From the NCBI GenBank assembly GCA_902787575.1, contig CADAGX010000024.1, positions 1-37,102 of the forward strand: a stretch of 37,102 nucleotides of DNA, in the 5' to 3' direction. Shown here in pieces: positions 7,609 through 15,513 of the stretch. The stretch comes from an uncultured Bacteroidales bacterium. Its GTDB lineage: Bacteria > Bacteroidota > Bacteroidia > Bacteroidales > Bacteroidaceae. The first letter of the stretch is position 1, and the number at the start of each line of letters is the position of its first letter. Below the pieces are notes generated by a model. The model made no database searches. It was not told the origin of the DNA and saw nothing but the letters and a program-made list of their open reading frames with translations. The position numbers and the translations under genes are program-made.

Positions 7609-8331
7609 ATGAGTTCACATGTCGACCTTTTCAGCCGCATCTACGCCTTGGGCGAAGCGACGCCCGAGGGATACCAGATTCACTCTTGTCCGCAACTGAT
7701 AGAGAGAATCCAGACGATAGGCTTCCTGCCTCTGCTCGACAGCGGCATCGCCGGCTACAGCGCAGAAGCCATGATGGCCGACGAGTGCCGTTACGTGCAG
7801 TTTCCAGACGGCTCGTGGGAATGGCCGCTGTGGGAATGGAAAGGCCCGGCCGCCACGGAGGGCAATTGTGTGTACGGGAAGTTCTTCGACGGCAAGGCGG
7901 GATTCGTAAGCCGACAGTGGTGGCCCGACTTTTTCAACTGGCGCCGGAGCCAAAATCCCGTACCGCAGGAGGGAAGCATCGAGGAGTTGATTCTCTCCAC
8001 GCTGCGGCAAGGCGGCAGTATGATAGCCCGCAAGCTGCGTGCCGCGTGCGATTTCACGGGCCCTAAGATGCGGAGCCGTTTCGACAGCTACGTGGCACGG
8101 CTGCAAATGGGGTGTCACATCGTGACGGCCGACTTTGTTTATCCACGTGACAAACACGGCCGGGAATACGGCTTCGGATGGGCACTACTGACAACACCCG
8201 AGTACCTGCTGGGCCACGAAGCCTGCCAGTGTGAGCGCACGCCTATGGAGTCGTACGAACGGATGCAGCAACATCTCGCTCGCCTGTTGCCATTTGCCTC
8301 GCAGCAGCAGATAGATAAAATGCTGAAGTAA
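7609..8331 (+). CDS. AlkZ-related (YcaQ/HTH_42-like) protein
   Basis: A 240-residue soluble protein. The pattern matches Bacteroidales proteins called AlkZ-related: a Trp-rich segment (DGSWEWPLWEWKGP, about 67-80), then VYGKFFDGKAGFVSRQWWPDFFNW, then a helical part with winged-helix character (ILSTLRQGGSMIARKLRAACDF, about 127-148). A later YGFGWALLTTPEYLLG segment is also family-typical. AlkZ/YcaQ enzymes are DNA glycosylases that unhook interstrand crosslinks; whether this shorter relative has glycosylase activity is unknown. ATG at 7609 fits the promoter at 7537-7568. The gene is single, diverges from purB and converges with dsbD 26 nt away. Assignment is from remembered family pattern. 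Confidence 0.65.
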   Translation: MSSHVDLFSRIYALGEATPEGYQIHSCPQLIERIQTIGFLPLLDSGIAGYSAEAMMADECRYVQFPDGSWEWPLWEWKGPAATEGNCVYGKFFDGKAGFVSRQWWPDFFNWRRSQNPVPQEGSIEELILSTLRQGGSMIARKLRAACDFTGPKMRSRFDSYVARLQMGCHIVTADFVYPRDKHGREYGFGWALLTTPEYLLGHEACQCERTPMESYERMQQHLARLLPFASQQQIDKMLK

Positions 8332-8357
8332 GCCGCCGGCATTCTACGCGAAGGCGT

Positions 8358-10358
8358 TTATTTATAGCGTTTCAGACCTTCTTGGAGGAAGTCCATCCAG
8401 GCGGAGATGCGCTCGTCGAACGAATAAGATCGCGAGAGCGGATGTCCGTCATTGTCGAGCAGCACATAGAACGGCTGCGTGTTGGCCCCGAACTTGATGC
8501 GTTGCAGATAGCTCCACTTGTCGCCTACGGTGCGCAGTGTGCGGCGTGCTCCGTTCTCTTCGACCGCAATCGGCTCGGGCAGCAACGTCTTGTCGTCTAC
8601 GTGGAGCGTCACCAGCACGTAACGGCGGTTCATCACCTCGGCCACGCGCGGATCCGTCCATACGGCAGCCTCCATCTTGCGGCAGTTCACGCAGCCGAAT
8701 CCAGTGAAGTCGAGCAAGACGGGTTTCCGCTCGGCACGCGCCACGGCCATCGCCTCGTCATAGTCTGTGAAACGGGCCTCCACCACTGAGGGCGCAAGGC
8801 GGAAATCCTGCGTGCTGATGGGTGGCGCAAAGGCGCTCACCGCCTTGCACGGAGCGCCCCACAGACCGGGCACCATGTAAAGGGCGAATGCGAAACTGAG
8901 TGTAGCAAGGAAGAAACGCACAATCCCCGTGCGAGGACGCTGAACCAGATTGCCCATTTCGTCGTATTCGTCCTCATCATGCGGAAAACGCAACCAGCCC
9001 ACAAGGTAGGCGCCAAGCAAAGTAAAAAGCACAATCCACAGGGCCAGAAACGTCTCGCGGTCGAGTATGTGCCAGCCGTAGGCCAAATCGGCCACAGAGA
9101 GGAACTTCAGCGAAAAAGCCAGCTCCAGAAATCCCAGACACACCTTCACGCAGTTCATCCAGCCACCGCTGCGGGGCACACGCTTCAGCCAAGCGGGAAA
9201 GAGGGCAAACAACGTAAACGGCAGCGCCAGTGCCAGCGCGAAGCCCAGCATGCCCACGGCCGGTGCCACAAAGTTGCCCAGCAGGCTCACCTCCACCAAC
9301 AGGAAACCGATGATGGGACCCGTGCACGAGAAACTGACCAGCGTGAGCGTGGTGGCCATCAGGAAGATGCCAAGCCAGCCGCCAGCTGACTCCGACTTGC
9401 GGTCCACGGCATTCGTCCAGCGGCCAGGCAGCGTTATCTCGAAGCCGCCAAGGAAACTGGCACCGAAGAGCACAAGCAATAAGAAGAGGAATACGTTAAA
9501 GAAGGCGTTCGTGCTGAGCGCGTTCAGCTGGTCGGCCCCGTAGACCGACGTCACCAGCAACCCCAGCGCCAGATAGATGGCCACGATGCTCAGCCCATAT
9601 ATAAAGGCATCGCGCACACCGCGACTGCGCGACTGGCTGCGCTTCAGGAAGTAGCTCACAGTCATGGGAATGATGGGCCACACGCAGGGAGTGAGCAGTG
9701 CCAGCAGGCCGCCCGCCAAGCCGAGAAGGAAAATTTTCCAGAGTGGCAGAGTGCGGCTCAAGGCCTCGTCGCCAAAAGCCTGTAGCTCGTCGGCCACAGG
9801 CGCCCACAGCTCGGTCTCCAGTACAGCCGTCTGCAGCGTATCGATCTCAGCCTGGGCGTCTTCCGGCTTCGGGGAAGCGGACAGACTGTCGGCTGCGTCA
9901 TCTTTGATGCCCTGCCCCTCGAATGCGAACTCGACGTCCGAGGGCGGCATGCACGCCTCGCTGCTACACGCTCCGTACGTCAGCCGCCCCGCCATGCGAT
10001 ACGTCGGGCCCGTAATCCTGAGCCGCTGCGCAAAGACCGCGCGCCCAGCCATATAGCTCACCTCCGTCCCGAACATCTCGTCCACGCCTCGCCACACCTT
10101 GCCCCGCATCTCCAGTGGACCGCTGCTGCGCGCGCCCTCCAGACGGTCGAACGCCAGCCGCGCACAGGTGGGACCGCCATCGGCTATGTCCGAGCCGTAC
10201 ACGTGCCAGCCCGCATCCAATTCTCCCGTAAATACCAGTTCCACCAGCGCGTCAGACAGTCTGCGCTGCTCCACGCTCCAACGCACAGGCTCGGCCAGCT
10301 GCGCCGCCGCATGAGCCACCAGCGCCACCAGCGCCAAAACAACATATAGTTTCTTCAT
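8358..10358 (-). CDS. dsbD: Thiol:disulfide interchange protein DsbD
   Basis: Carries electrons from cytoplasmic thioredoxin across the inner membrane to periplasmic thiol proteins. All three domains are visible in 666 residues. After a signal peptide (1-20) comes the N-terminal domain with Cys131 and Cys136 (YGACSSEACMPP). An eight-helix transmembrane region spans about 205-500 with the paired cysteines Cys225 (LTPCVWPIIPM) and Cys345 (SFSCTGPIIG). The C-terminal thioredoxin domain (about 525-660) has the active site GFGCVNCRK, Cys556/Cys559. All redox cysteines are present, so it should be functional. The gene stands alone, convergent with the AlkZ-related gene; a REP-like repeat lies immediately upstream. 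Confidence 0.95.
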   Translation of the reverse strand: MKKLYVVLALVALVAHAAAQLAEPVRWSVEQRRLSDALVELVFTGELDAGWHVYGSDIADGGPTCARLAFDRLEGARSSGPLEMRGKVWRGVDEMFGTEVSYMAGRAVFAQRLRITGPTYRMAGRLTYGACSSEACMPPSDVEFAFEGQGIKDDAADSLSASPKPEDAQAEIDTLQTAVLETELWAPVADELQAFGDEALSRTLPLWKIFLLGLAGGLLALLTPCVWPIIPMTVSYFLKRSQSRSRGVRDAFIYGLSIVAIYLALGLLVTSVYGADQLNALSTNAFFNVFLFLLLVLFGASFLGGFEITLPGRWTNAVDRKSESAGGWLGIFLMATTLTLVSFSCTGPIIGFLLVEVSLLGNFVAPAVGMLGFALALALPFTLFALFPAWLKRVPRSGGWMNCVKVCLGFLELAFSLKFLSVADLAYGWHILDRETFLALWIVLFTLLGAYLVGWLRFPHDEDEYDEMGNLVQRPRTGIVRFFLATLSFAFALYMVPGLWGAPCKAVSAFAPPISTQDFRLAPSVVEARFTDYDEAMAVARAERKPVLLDFTGFGCVNCRKMEAAVWTDPRVAEVMNRRYVLVTLHVDDKTLLPEPIAVEENGARRTLRTVGDKWSYLQRIKFGANTQPFYVLLDNDGHPLSRSYSFDERISAWMDFLQEGLKRYK

Positions 10359-10371
10359 ATCTACCGATTTA

Positions 10372-10379
10372 CAAATTTA
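10372..10379 (-). promoter_or_regulatory. Possible -7 element for dsbD
   Basis: The minus strand reads TAAATTTG, a perfect TAnnTTTG, ending 13 nt before the dsbD ATG. The -33 position falls inside the neighbouring repeat and has no TTTG, so support is partial. Confidence 0.35.
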
Positions 10380-10386
10380 CTATTTA

Positions 10387-10460
10387 CCTCATCTCCTCGG
10401 AGAGGGGCCGGGGGTGAGGGCTACTCTTTCTCCTGTAAGGGGATTGGAGGTGGGGCTTCT
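10387..10460. repeat. REP-like G-rich intergenic repeat, two degenerate units
   Basis: Two direct units share the frame CTCCT...GGGG...GG.GGTG.GGGCT: unit one about 10393-10422 and unit two about 10430-10457. The first contains GGGGCCGGGGGTGAGG. The minus strand would encode LTPGPSPRR, a spurious peptide well known from such repeats in many bacterial genomes. This marks it as a member of a dispersed REP-type family rather than a gene. It lies between dsbD and a divergent gene. Confidence 0.7.
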
Positions 10461-10574
10461 CATCCAACAGCAAACGGCTGTTTCGCGCCGCAAACTTACA
10501 TATTTTTTTGCACATATCCCACCTTCCTGCAGCAAAAAACACACAAGACCGCATCGCGTGTCCAAGAATTTTCT

Positions 10575-10582
10575 TACATTTG
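10575..10582 (+). promoter_or_regulatory. -7 element for the secreted protein gene at 10637
   Basis: TACATTTG followed by CAG is a perfect TAnnTTTG, 54 nt before the ATG. No convincing -33 TTTG at the usual distance. Confidence 0.4.
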
Positions 10583-10636
10583 CAGCCAAAACGAATGCTT
10601 TCTACCCCAAAACCGAAACCAAAAGAAACAGAGAAA

Positions 10637-11293
10637 ATGAATACACAGATTTACTCCTTACGTTCTCTCCTCAGTTCGCCTCGTGGCGAGGCACACTCAC
10701 TCAGGCCCAGAACCCTGATCACCGCGCTGGCTGTCGTGCTGATGGCGCTGGGGCAGGTGCGCGCCCAAGGCCTGACGGGACGAATCTACACGAACCCAAA
10801 CATCATGGCCGAAGAAATCAACAACATGATAAAGGATGCCGACACGGCCGTGCGCCAGAAGCGCGACGAATTCTACGAGAAGGCGCGGCAAAAGAAAGGG
10901 CGCGAACTCACTGCGAAAGAGAAGCAGGAGGTGGAGGCTCAGGTGGAGAAAGGCATACAGATGATGAACGCCCTCAGGGGTGGCGTGAAGACAGCCGTCA
11001 CCGTGGAGTTCACCTCCGAGCGGGAAGTGACCACCAGGGTAAAGATGGAGGTGAAGGAGGAAGTGCTGAAGGCAGCGGGCGTGAACTGGGCCAAGCGCAA
11101 GGCCATCAAGATGGCACTGGCTGTGGCACCCACCCAGCAGAAAGGCACCTACACGCTGAGCGGCAACCAGATTATTGTCACCGACAAAGACGACCCTAAA
11201 GAGAAGGACACACTGCGCCTCAGCGAAGACGGCAAGAAACTCTTCGGCAAGCTCGACGAGAAGAAGAAGTTCGTGCTCACGCGCACCCAATAG
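10637..11293 (+). CDS. Secreted protein of unknown function with lipocalin-like C-terminal strands
   Basis: A 218-residue protein. A hydrophobic segment at about 27-42 (LITALAVVLMALGQVRA) is a signal peptide preceded by an unusually long polar N-region of some 25 residues. Residues 50-110 are highly charged, mainly helical (EKARQKKGRELTAKEKQEVE). The C-terminal 60 residues have a beta pattern, GTYTLSGNQIIVTDKD followed by LRLSEDGKKLFG, reminiscent of lipocalin-like or DUF4488-type repeats; this is only a resemblance. I do not recognise the family. The ATG at 10637 is preferred because the promoter -7 box lies at 10575; an in-frame upstream ATG at 10508 would lie before it. Confidence 0.7.
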   Translation: MNTQIYSLRSLLSSPRGEAHSLRPRTLITALAVVLMALGQVRAQGLTGRIYTNPNIMAEEINNMIKDADTAVRQKRDEFYEKARQKKGRELTAKEKQEVEAQVEKGIQMMNALRGGVKTAVTVEFTSEREVTTRVKMEVKEEVLKAAGVNWAKRKAIKMALAVAPTQQKGTYTLSGNQIIVTDKDDPKEKDTLRLSEDGKKLFGKLDEKKKFVLTRTQ

Positions 11294-11355
11294 GCGCACC
11301 GTCCCAACAAGCAGACAAAGAAGCTCGGGAGACAAGATGTAATATATTATATAAG

Positions 11356-11368
11356 GTACGCGCGCGTA
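11356..11368. other. Alternating purine-pyrimidine CG tract
   Basis: GTACGCGCGCGTA is a 13-nt strictly alternating run whose core TACGCGCGCGTA is a perfect palindrome. It lies in the 276-nt gap 11294-11569 between the secreted protein gene and acpP. Such runs can adopt Z-DNA. Similar tracts occur at 24582 and 34063. The rest of this gap holds an inverted repeat TTGCACA...TGTGCAA (11432-11438/11452-11458) and the acpP promoter, and no gene. Confidence 0.5.
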
Positions 11369-11484
11369 AAAAGACTTGAAGTTCCAAGCGGCTCGGAGAG
11401 GGCTGACGAGCACGAATGAGAGGCCCTTTTATTGCACAATCCGTGGTGCAGTGTGCAAAAAACATGCCTTTTTTATATGATTTG

Positions 11485-11516
11485 CTTGCATATTTGAGTA
11501 AATTGTCGTTACTTTG
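11485..11516 (+). promoter_or_regulatory. Promoter for acpP
   Basis: CTTG (11485-11488), 20 nt, then TTACTTTG (11509-11516), one mismatch from TAnnTTTG. The A-rich leader ends at the acpP ATG 54 nt downstream. Confidence 0.5.
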
Positions 11517-11569
11517 CCACCCGAAAGTGAAAAGACCATATTTTAATAACCAATTCTAAAAAAATTATT

Positions 11570-11803
11570 ATGTCTGAAATTGAAGCTAAAGTAAAAGAGA
11601 TTATCGTTGAAAAACTGGGTGTGGACGAAGCTGACGTGACGCCCGAAGCAAGTTTCACCAACGACCTTGGTGCTGACTCTCTGGACACAGTGGAACTCAT
11701 CATGGAGTTTGAGAAAGCATTCGAGATTACCATCCCAGACGACAAGGCCGAGAAGATTGCCACTGTGGCAGACGCCATCGCTTTCATAGAGGCTAACAAA
11801 TAA
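11570..11803 (+). CDS. acpP: Acyl carrier protein
   Basis: Carries growing acyl chains as thioesters on 4'-phosphopantetheine during fatty acid synthesis. The 77-residue acidic protein has the attachment motif [10 protein letters not shown] with Ser37 and the usual four-helix length. Located directly before fabF and rnc, an arrangement common in Bacteroidales. An A-rich leader (AAAAAAATTATTATG context) and no Shine-Dalgarno. The long spacer to fabF contains a large hairpin, which may let acpP be expressed above its partner. Confidence 0.97.
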   Translation: MSEIEAKVKEIIVEKLGVDEADVTPEASFTNDLGADSLDTVELIMEFEKAFEITIPDDKAEKIATVADAIAFIEANK

Positions 11804-11861
11804 AACGGAAAACGACTCACTCGCACACACAAGCGCGAAAAGAGTGAATCGCGATTTTACG

Positions 11862-11902
11862 GAGCAGAGAGTATAAGCGCACACGTGCTTTGCTCTCTTC
11901 TC
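11862..11902 (+). other. Imperfect hairpin between acpP and fabF
   Basis: GAG-c-AGAGAG pairs with CTCTCT-t-CTC around an inner stem AAGCGC-ACAC-GTGCTT, giving about 15 pairs with one mismatch and one internal loop. No T-run follows, so it is not a classical terminator. It may protect the acpP transcript end or reduce readthrough into fabF (inference). Confidence 0.45.
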
Positions 11903-11933
11903 TGAGTTATAAACTTTAATCCCCGACACTTAC

Positions 11934-13199
11934 ATGGAATTGAAGAGAGTCGTAGTTACCGGACTGGGCACCGTGAACCCGCTGGGAGGCGACGTTGCCA
12001 CCACATGGAAGAACATGCTGGACGGAGTGAGCGGTGCGGCACCTATCACCCATTTCGATGCTACAAACTTCAAAACGCAGTTCGCATGCGAAGTCAAAAA
12101 CTTCGATCCGGCTGCATACATAGACCGCAAGGAGGCACGCAAGATGGACCTCTACTGCCAATACGCACTGGCCGCTGCCACTCAGGCAGTGGAAGACTGC
12201 GGCATGGACTTGGAGGCCGAAGACAAGAGACGCATCGGAGTGGTGTTCGGCGTGGGAATAGGCGGCATGCACACGTTCGAGGAGGAGGTGCAGAACTGGG
12301 AGCGCACTGGCCCTACACTGGGCCCGAAGTTCAGCCCCTTCTTTGTGCCCAAGATGATTTCGGACATCTGTGCCGGACACATCAGCATTAAGTATGGTTT
12401 CCACGGGCCCAACTACATCACTTCTTCGGCTTGCGCTTCTTCGACAAACGCCATTGCCGACGCCTTCAACCTGATTCGCCTCGGAAAGGCCAGCGCCATC
12501 GTTACGGGCGGAGCTGAGGCTGCCATCTTCCCCTCTGGGGTGGGCGGATTCAATGCCATGCACGCCCTGAGCACCCGAAACGACGAGCCCGAGCGAGCCA
12601 GCCGACCCTTCAGCGCCAGCCGCGACGGATTCGTGATGGCCGAGGGCGCTGCCTGCCTGATACTGGAGGAACTGGAGCACGCCAAGGCTCGCGGAGCTAA
12701 GATTTACGCTGAAATGGCCGGAGCGGGCATGAGCGCTGACGCTCACCACATCACGGCCTCGCACCCCGAAGGGCTGGGCGCAAAACTGGTGATGCTGAAC
12801 GCACTGGAGGACGCAGAGATGCAGCCCGAGGACATCGACTACATAAATGTGCACGGCACGTCTACGCCCGTAGGAGACATCTCGGAGGTGAAGGCCATAA
12901 AGGATGTCTTTGGTGAGCACGCCTACAAGCTGAACATCAGCAGTACGAAGTCCATGACGGGCCACATGCTGGGAGCAGCCGGAGCCATGGAGGCACTGGC
13001 CAGCGTTCTGGCCGTGAAGAATGATATGGTGCCGCCCACCATCAACCACGAGGAAGGCGACGAGGATGAGCAGATAGACTACAGCCTGAACTTCACATTC
13101 GGCAAGGCGCAGAAACGCGAAGTGCGTGCCGCACTGAGCAATACGTTCGGCTTTGGCGGACACAATGCCTGCGCCATCTTCAAAAAGTACGCTCAGTAA
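11934..13199 (+). CDS. fabF: Beta-ketoacyl-ACP synthase II
   Basis: Condenses malonyl-ACP with acyl-ACP in fatty acid elongation. The 421-residue protein has the start RRVVVTGLG-type pattern (KRVVVTGLGTVNPLG), the active-site Cys167 in SSACASSTNA, His307 in NVHGTSTPVGD and His344 in STKSMTGHMLGAAG. This Cys-His-His triad defines the KAS I/II class, and the sequence is FabF-like. It is followed only 3 nt later by rnc, so the two are surely co-transcribed. ATG at 11934 preceded by TTAC; no Shine-Dalgarno. Confidence 0.96.
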   Translation: MELKRVVVTGLGTVNPLGGDVATTWKNMLDGVSGAAPITHFDATNFKTQFACEVKNFDPAAYIDRKEARKMDLYCQYALAAATQAVEDCGMDLEAEDKRRIGVVFGVGIGGMHTFEEEVQNWERTGPTLGPKFSPFFVPKMISDICAGHISIKYGFHGPNYITSSACASSTNAIADAFNLIRLGKASAIVTGGAEAAIFPSGVGGFNAMHALSTRNDEPERASRPFSASRDGFVMAEGAACLILEELEHAKARGAKIYAEMAGAGMSADAHHITASHPEGLGAKLVMLNALEDAEMQPEDIDYINVHGTSTPVGDISEVKAIKDVFGEHAYKLNISSTKSMTGHMLGAAGAMEALASVLAVKNDMVPPTINHEEGDEDEQIDYSLNFTFGKAQKREVRAALSNTFGFGGHNACAIFKKYAQ

Positions 13200-13202
13200 C
13201 AC

Positions 13203-13979
13203 GTGACTGCCGGCAACCTGATAGACACGATAAAGCTGCCTTTCCGAAAAGACAAGGCGCTTTATCGTGCTTTTTATTCCATCATGGGCTTCTACCCAAG
13301 GAATATCAGCTTCTATCGCGAGGCCATCATGCACAGCTCGCTCTCTGCAAGACAGGAGGGAAGGCCGCTAAACAACGAGAGGCTGGAATTTCTGGGCGAC
13401 GCGATACTGGACGCTGCGGTGGGAGACATCGTGTTCCGGCACTTCCAACGCAAACGCGAAGGGTTCCTGACTAACGCACGTAGCAAGATTGTGCAGCGCG
13501 AGACGCTGGGACACGTGGCAAGGCAACTGGGAATAGACAAACTTGTGCGCTCGACGAGCCACGGAAACGCGCACAACAGTTATCTGGGCGGAAATGCCTT
13601 CGAGGCGCTGATGGGCGCCATCTATCTGGACCGCGGATACGGATACTGCATGCGCTTTCTGGAGCAGCGCATCCTGAACGGAAAGGTGCTGGACATAGAG
13701 AAAATCTCGAACAAGGAGACGAACTTCAAAAGCCGCATTCTGGAGTTCTGCCAGAAAAGGCACCTGAGCATCGAACTGCCGCTCATAGACGAGCAGCGAG
13801 ACGAAGCAGGAGCACCGCTCTTCCGCTCGAAAGTAATGATTGAAGGCGTGGAATGTGGACTGGGAAGAGGCTACTCGAAGAAGGAGAGCCAACAGCAGGC
13901 CTGCAAAAACGCTTACCACAACTTGCGGCACAAGAAGGCCATACAGAAACTACTGCAAGAGAGAAAGAAAGAAGACTAA
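13203..13979 (+). CDS. rnc: Ribonuclease III (GTG start)
   Basis: Cleaves double-stranded RNA in rRNA and mRNA processing. The family signature NNERLEFLGDAILD lies at 57-70 with the metal-binding Glu and Asp residues; second acidic site in NAFEALMGAIYLD (Glu134, Asp143). A double-stranded RNA-binding domain fills the C-terminus (about 175-245, ending YSKKESQQQACKNAYHNL). The start is GTG at 13203, three bases after the fabF stop; the next in-frame ATG would remove 27 residues including the first conserved helix. Length 258, slightly longer than E. coli Rnc (226) because of an N-terminal extension usual in Bacteroidetes. Confidence 0.95.
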   Translation: MTAGNLIDTIKLPFRKDKALYRAFYSIMGFYPRNISFYREAIMHSSLSARQEGRPLNNERLEFLGDAILDAAVGDIVFRHFQRKREGFLTNARSKIVQRETLGHVARQLGIDKLVRSTSHGNAHNSYLGGNAFEALMGAIYLDRGYGYCMRFLEQRILNGKVLDIEKISNKETNFKSRILEFCQKRHLSIELPLIDEQRDEAGAPLFRSKVMIEGVECGLGRGYSKKESQQQACKNAYHNLRHKKAIQKLLQERKKED

Positions 13980-13982
13980 AGA

Positions 13983-15491
13983 ATGAGTCTCACAAACATC
14001 ATACGCCCCATCTTCTGCCTCCGCGAGCAACAGCTTGCCCGATACGCAGACCGATCCGAAGCACTGCAGCAGAAAGTGCTCGGCCGGTTGCTCCATGCAG
14101 CGCGCCACACGCAATGGGGAGAGGCACACGGCTACGCAGAGACAAAGGGATACAGCGAGTTTGCACGGCTGACACCGCTCTCCACCTACGAGGAACTGAA
14201 GGGCAGCATCGAACGAATGCGGCATGGAGAGCGCAACATCCTTTGGCCCGGACAGGTGAGGTGGTTTGCCAAATCCAGCGGAACGACAAACGACAAGAGC
14301 AAGTTCATACCCGTCAGCCCACAAGGGCTCCACGACACGCACTTTGCTGGAGGTCGTGATGCAGTGGTGTGGTATCTGCGCAACAATCCGCAAAGCCAAC
14401 TCTTCGACGGCCGCGCTCTCATACTGGGCGGAAGCCACGCTCCGAACTACAGTCTGCCCCACTCGCTCGTGGGTGATCTGAGCGCCATACTCATCGAAAA
14501 CATCAACCCGCTGGTAAACCTCATTCGCGTGCCGAAGAAGGAAACGGCCCTGCTCTCGGACTTCGAACTGAAACGCGACCGCATTGCCCGCGAAGCCATC
14601 AAAAAAAACGTGACGAACCTGAGCGGAGTGCCCTCTTGGATGCTCTCGGTGCTGACACGAGTAATGGAAATCAGCGGAGCACAACATTTGCAGGACGTCT
14701 GGCCCAACTTAGAGGTCTTCTTCCACGGAGGAGTGGCTTTCACACCTTACCGCGAGCAGTATCGCCGGCTCATCACCTCGGAGAGGATGCACTACATGGA
14801 GACGTACAACGCCTCGGAAGGCTTCTTCGGACTGCAAGACGACCCCAGCGACCCGGCCATGAGCCTGATGCTGGACTATGGCGTGTTCTACGAGTTCATC
14901 CCCATGGAGGAATTCGGCACCGAGCATCCCACAGTGCTGCCGCTCTGGGAGATAGAGACGGGCCGCAACTATGCAATGGTCATCAGCACGAGCAGCGGGC
15001 TCTGGCGCTACATCATAGGCGACACGGTGCGATTTACCAGCCTGCGCCCCTACAAATTTATCATCACGGGCCGCACAAAATCGTTCATCAACGCATTTGG
15101 CGAGGAACTCATTGTGGACAATGCAGAGAAAGGGCTGGCCGCAGCCTGTCAGCAGACGGGCGCTCAGGTACTGGAGTACACTGCGGCACCGGTCTATATG
15201 GATGCCGGAGCAAAATGCCGCCACCAGTGGCTCGTGGAGTTCAGTCAGCCGCCTGCAGACACGGAAGCGTTTGCCGAAGCGCTCGACGCAGCATTGCAGC
15301 GAATCAATTCGGACTACGAAGCCAAACGCTTCAAGGACATCACCTTGCAGCGACTGGAACTCGTGGTGGCTCGGACAGGACTTTTCCACGACTGGATGAA
15401 GGAGCGTGGCAAGCTGGGCGGCCAGCACAAGGTGCCTCGGCTGAGCAACAACCGCCAGCACATCGAAGCCTTGCTGGAAATGAATCACTAA
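13983..15491 (+). CDS. GH3-family acyl-adenylate-forming protein
   Basis: The 502-residue protein has the GH3 fold pattern: an N-terminal helical part with LGRLLHAARHTQWGEAHGY, the ATP/AMP-binding motif FAKSSGTTNDKSKFIPVS (about 96-113), YNASEGFFG (about 274-282) and a C-terminal swinging lid with GRTKSFINAFGEELI. In plants GH3 enzymes join hormones such as auxin to amino acids through an acyl adenylate; bacterial homologues are widespread in Bacteroidetes with unknown substrates. It starts 3 nt after rnc and lies in the acpP-fabF-rnc operon, so an acyl or lipid-related acid may be the substrate (inference). ATG at 13983. Confidence 0.88.
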   Translation: MSLTNIIRPIFCLREQQLARYADRSEALQQKVLGRLLHAARHTQWGEAHGYAETKGYSEFARLTPLSTYEELKGSIERMRHGERNILWPGQVRWFAKSSGTTNDKSKFIPVSPQGLHDTHFAGGRDAVVWYLRNNPQSQLFDGRALILGGSHAPNYSLPHSLVGDLSAILIENINPLVNLIRVPKKETALLSDFELKRDRIAREAIKKNVTNLSGVPSWMLSVLTRVMEISGAQHLQDVWPNLEVFFHGGVAFTPYREQYRRLITSERMHYMETYNASEGFFGLQDDPSDPAMSLMLDYGVFYEFIPMEEFGTEHPTVLPLWEIETGRNYAMVISTSSGLWRYIIGDTVRFTSLRPYKFIITGRTKSFINAFGEELIVDNAEKGLAAACQQTGAQVLEYTAAPVYMDAGAKCRHQWLVEFSQPPADTEAFAEALDAALQRINSDYEAKRFKDITLQRLELVVARTGLFHDWMKERGKLGGQHKVPRLSNNRQHIEALLEMNH

Positions 15492-15513
15492 AAGACAGCA
15501 CACATTCTCCCGC

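Noticed and set aside
10389-10589. A 66-codon minus-strand frame ending LTPGPSPRR
   Set aside because: The peptide is the well-known false translation of a dispersed REP-like repeat.
11432-11458. Inverted repeat TTGCACA...TGTGCAA as a terminator
   Set aside because: No T-run follows on either strand and the loop is 13 nt; function cannot be supported.
11916-13334. A 472-codon minus-strand open frame opposite fabF
   Set aside because: fabF on the plus strand has the full Cys-His-His triad; the antisense product is His/Val-rich without motifs.
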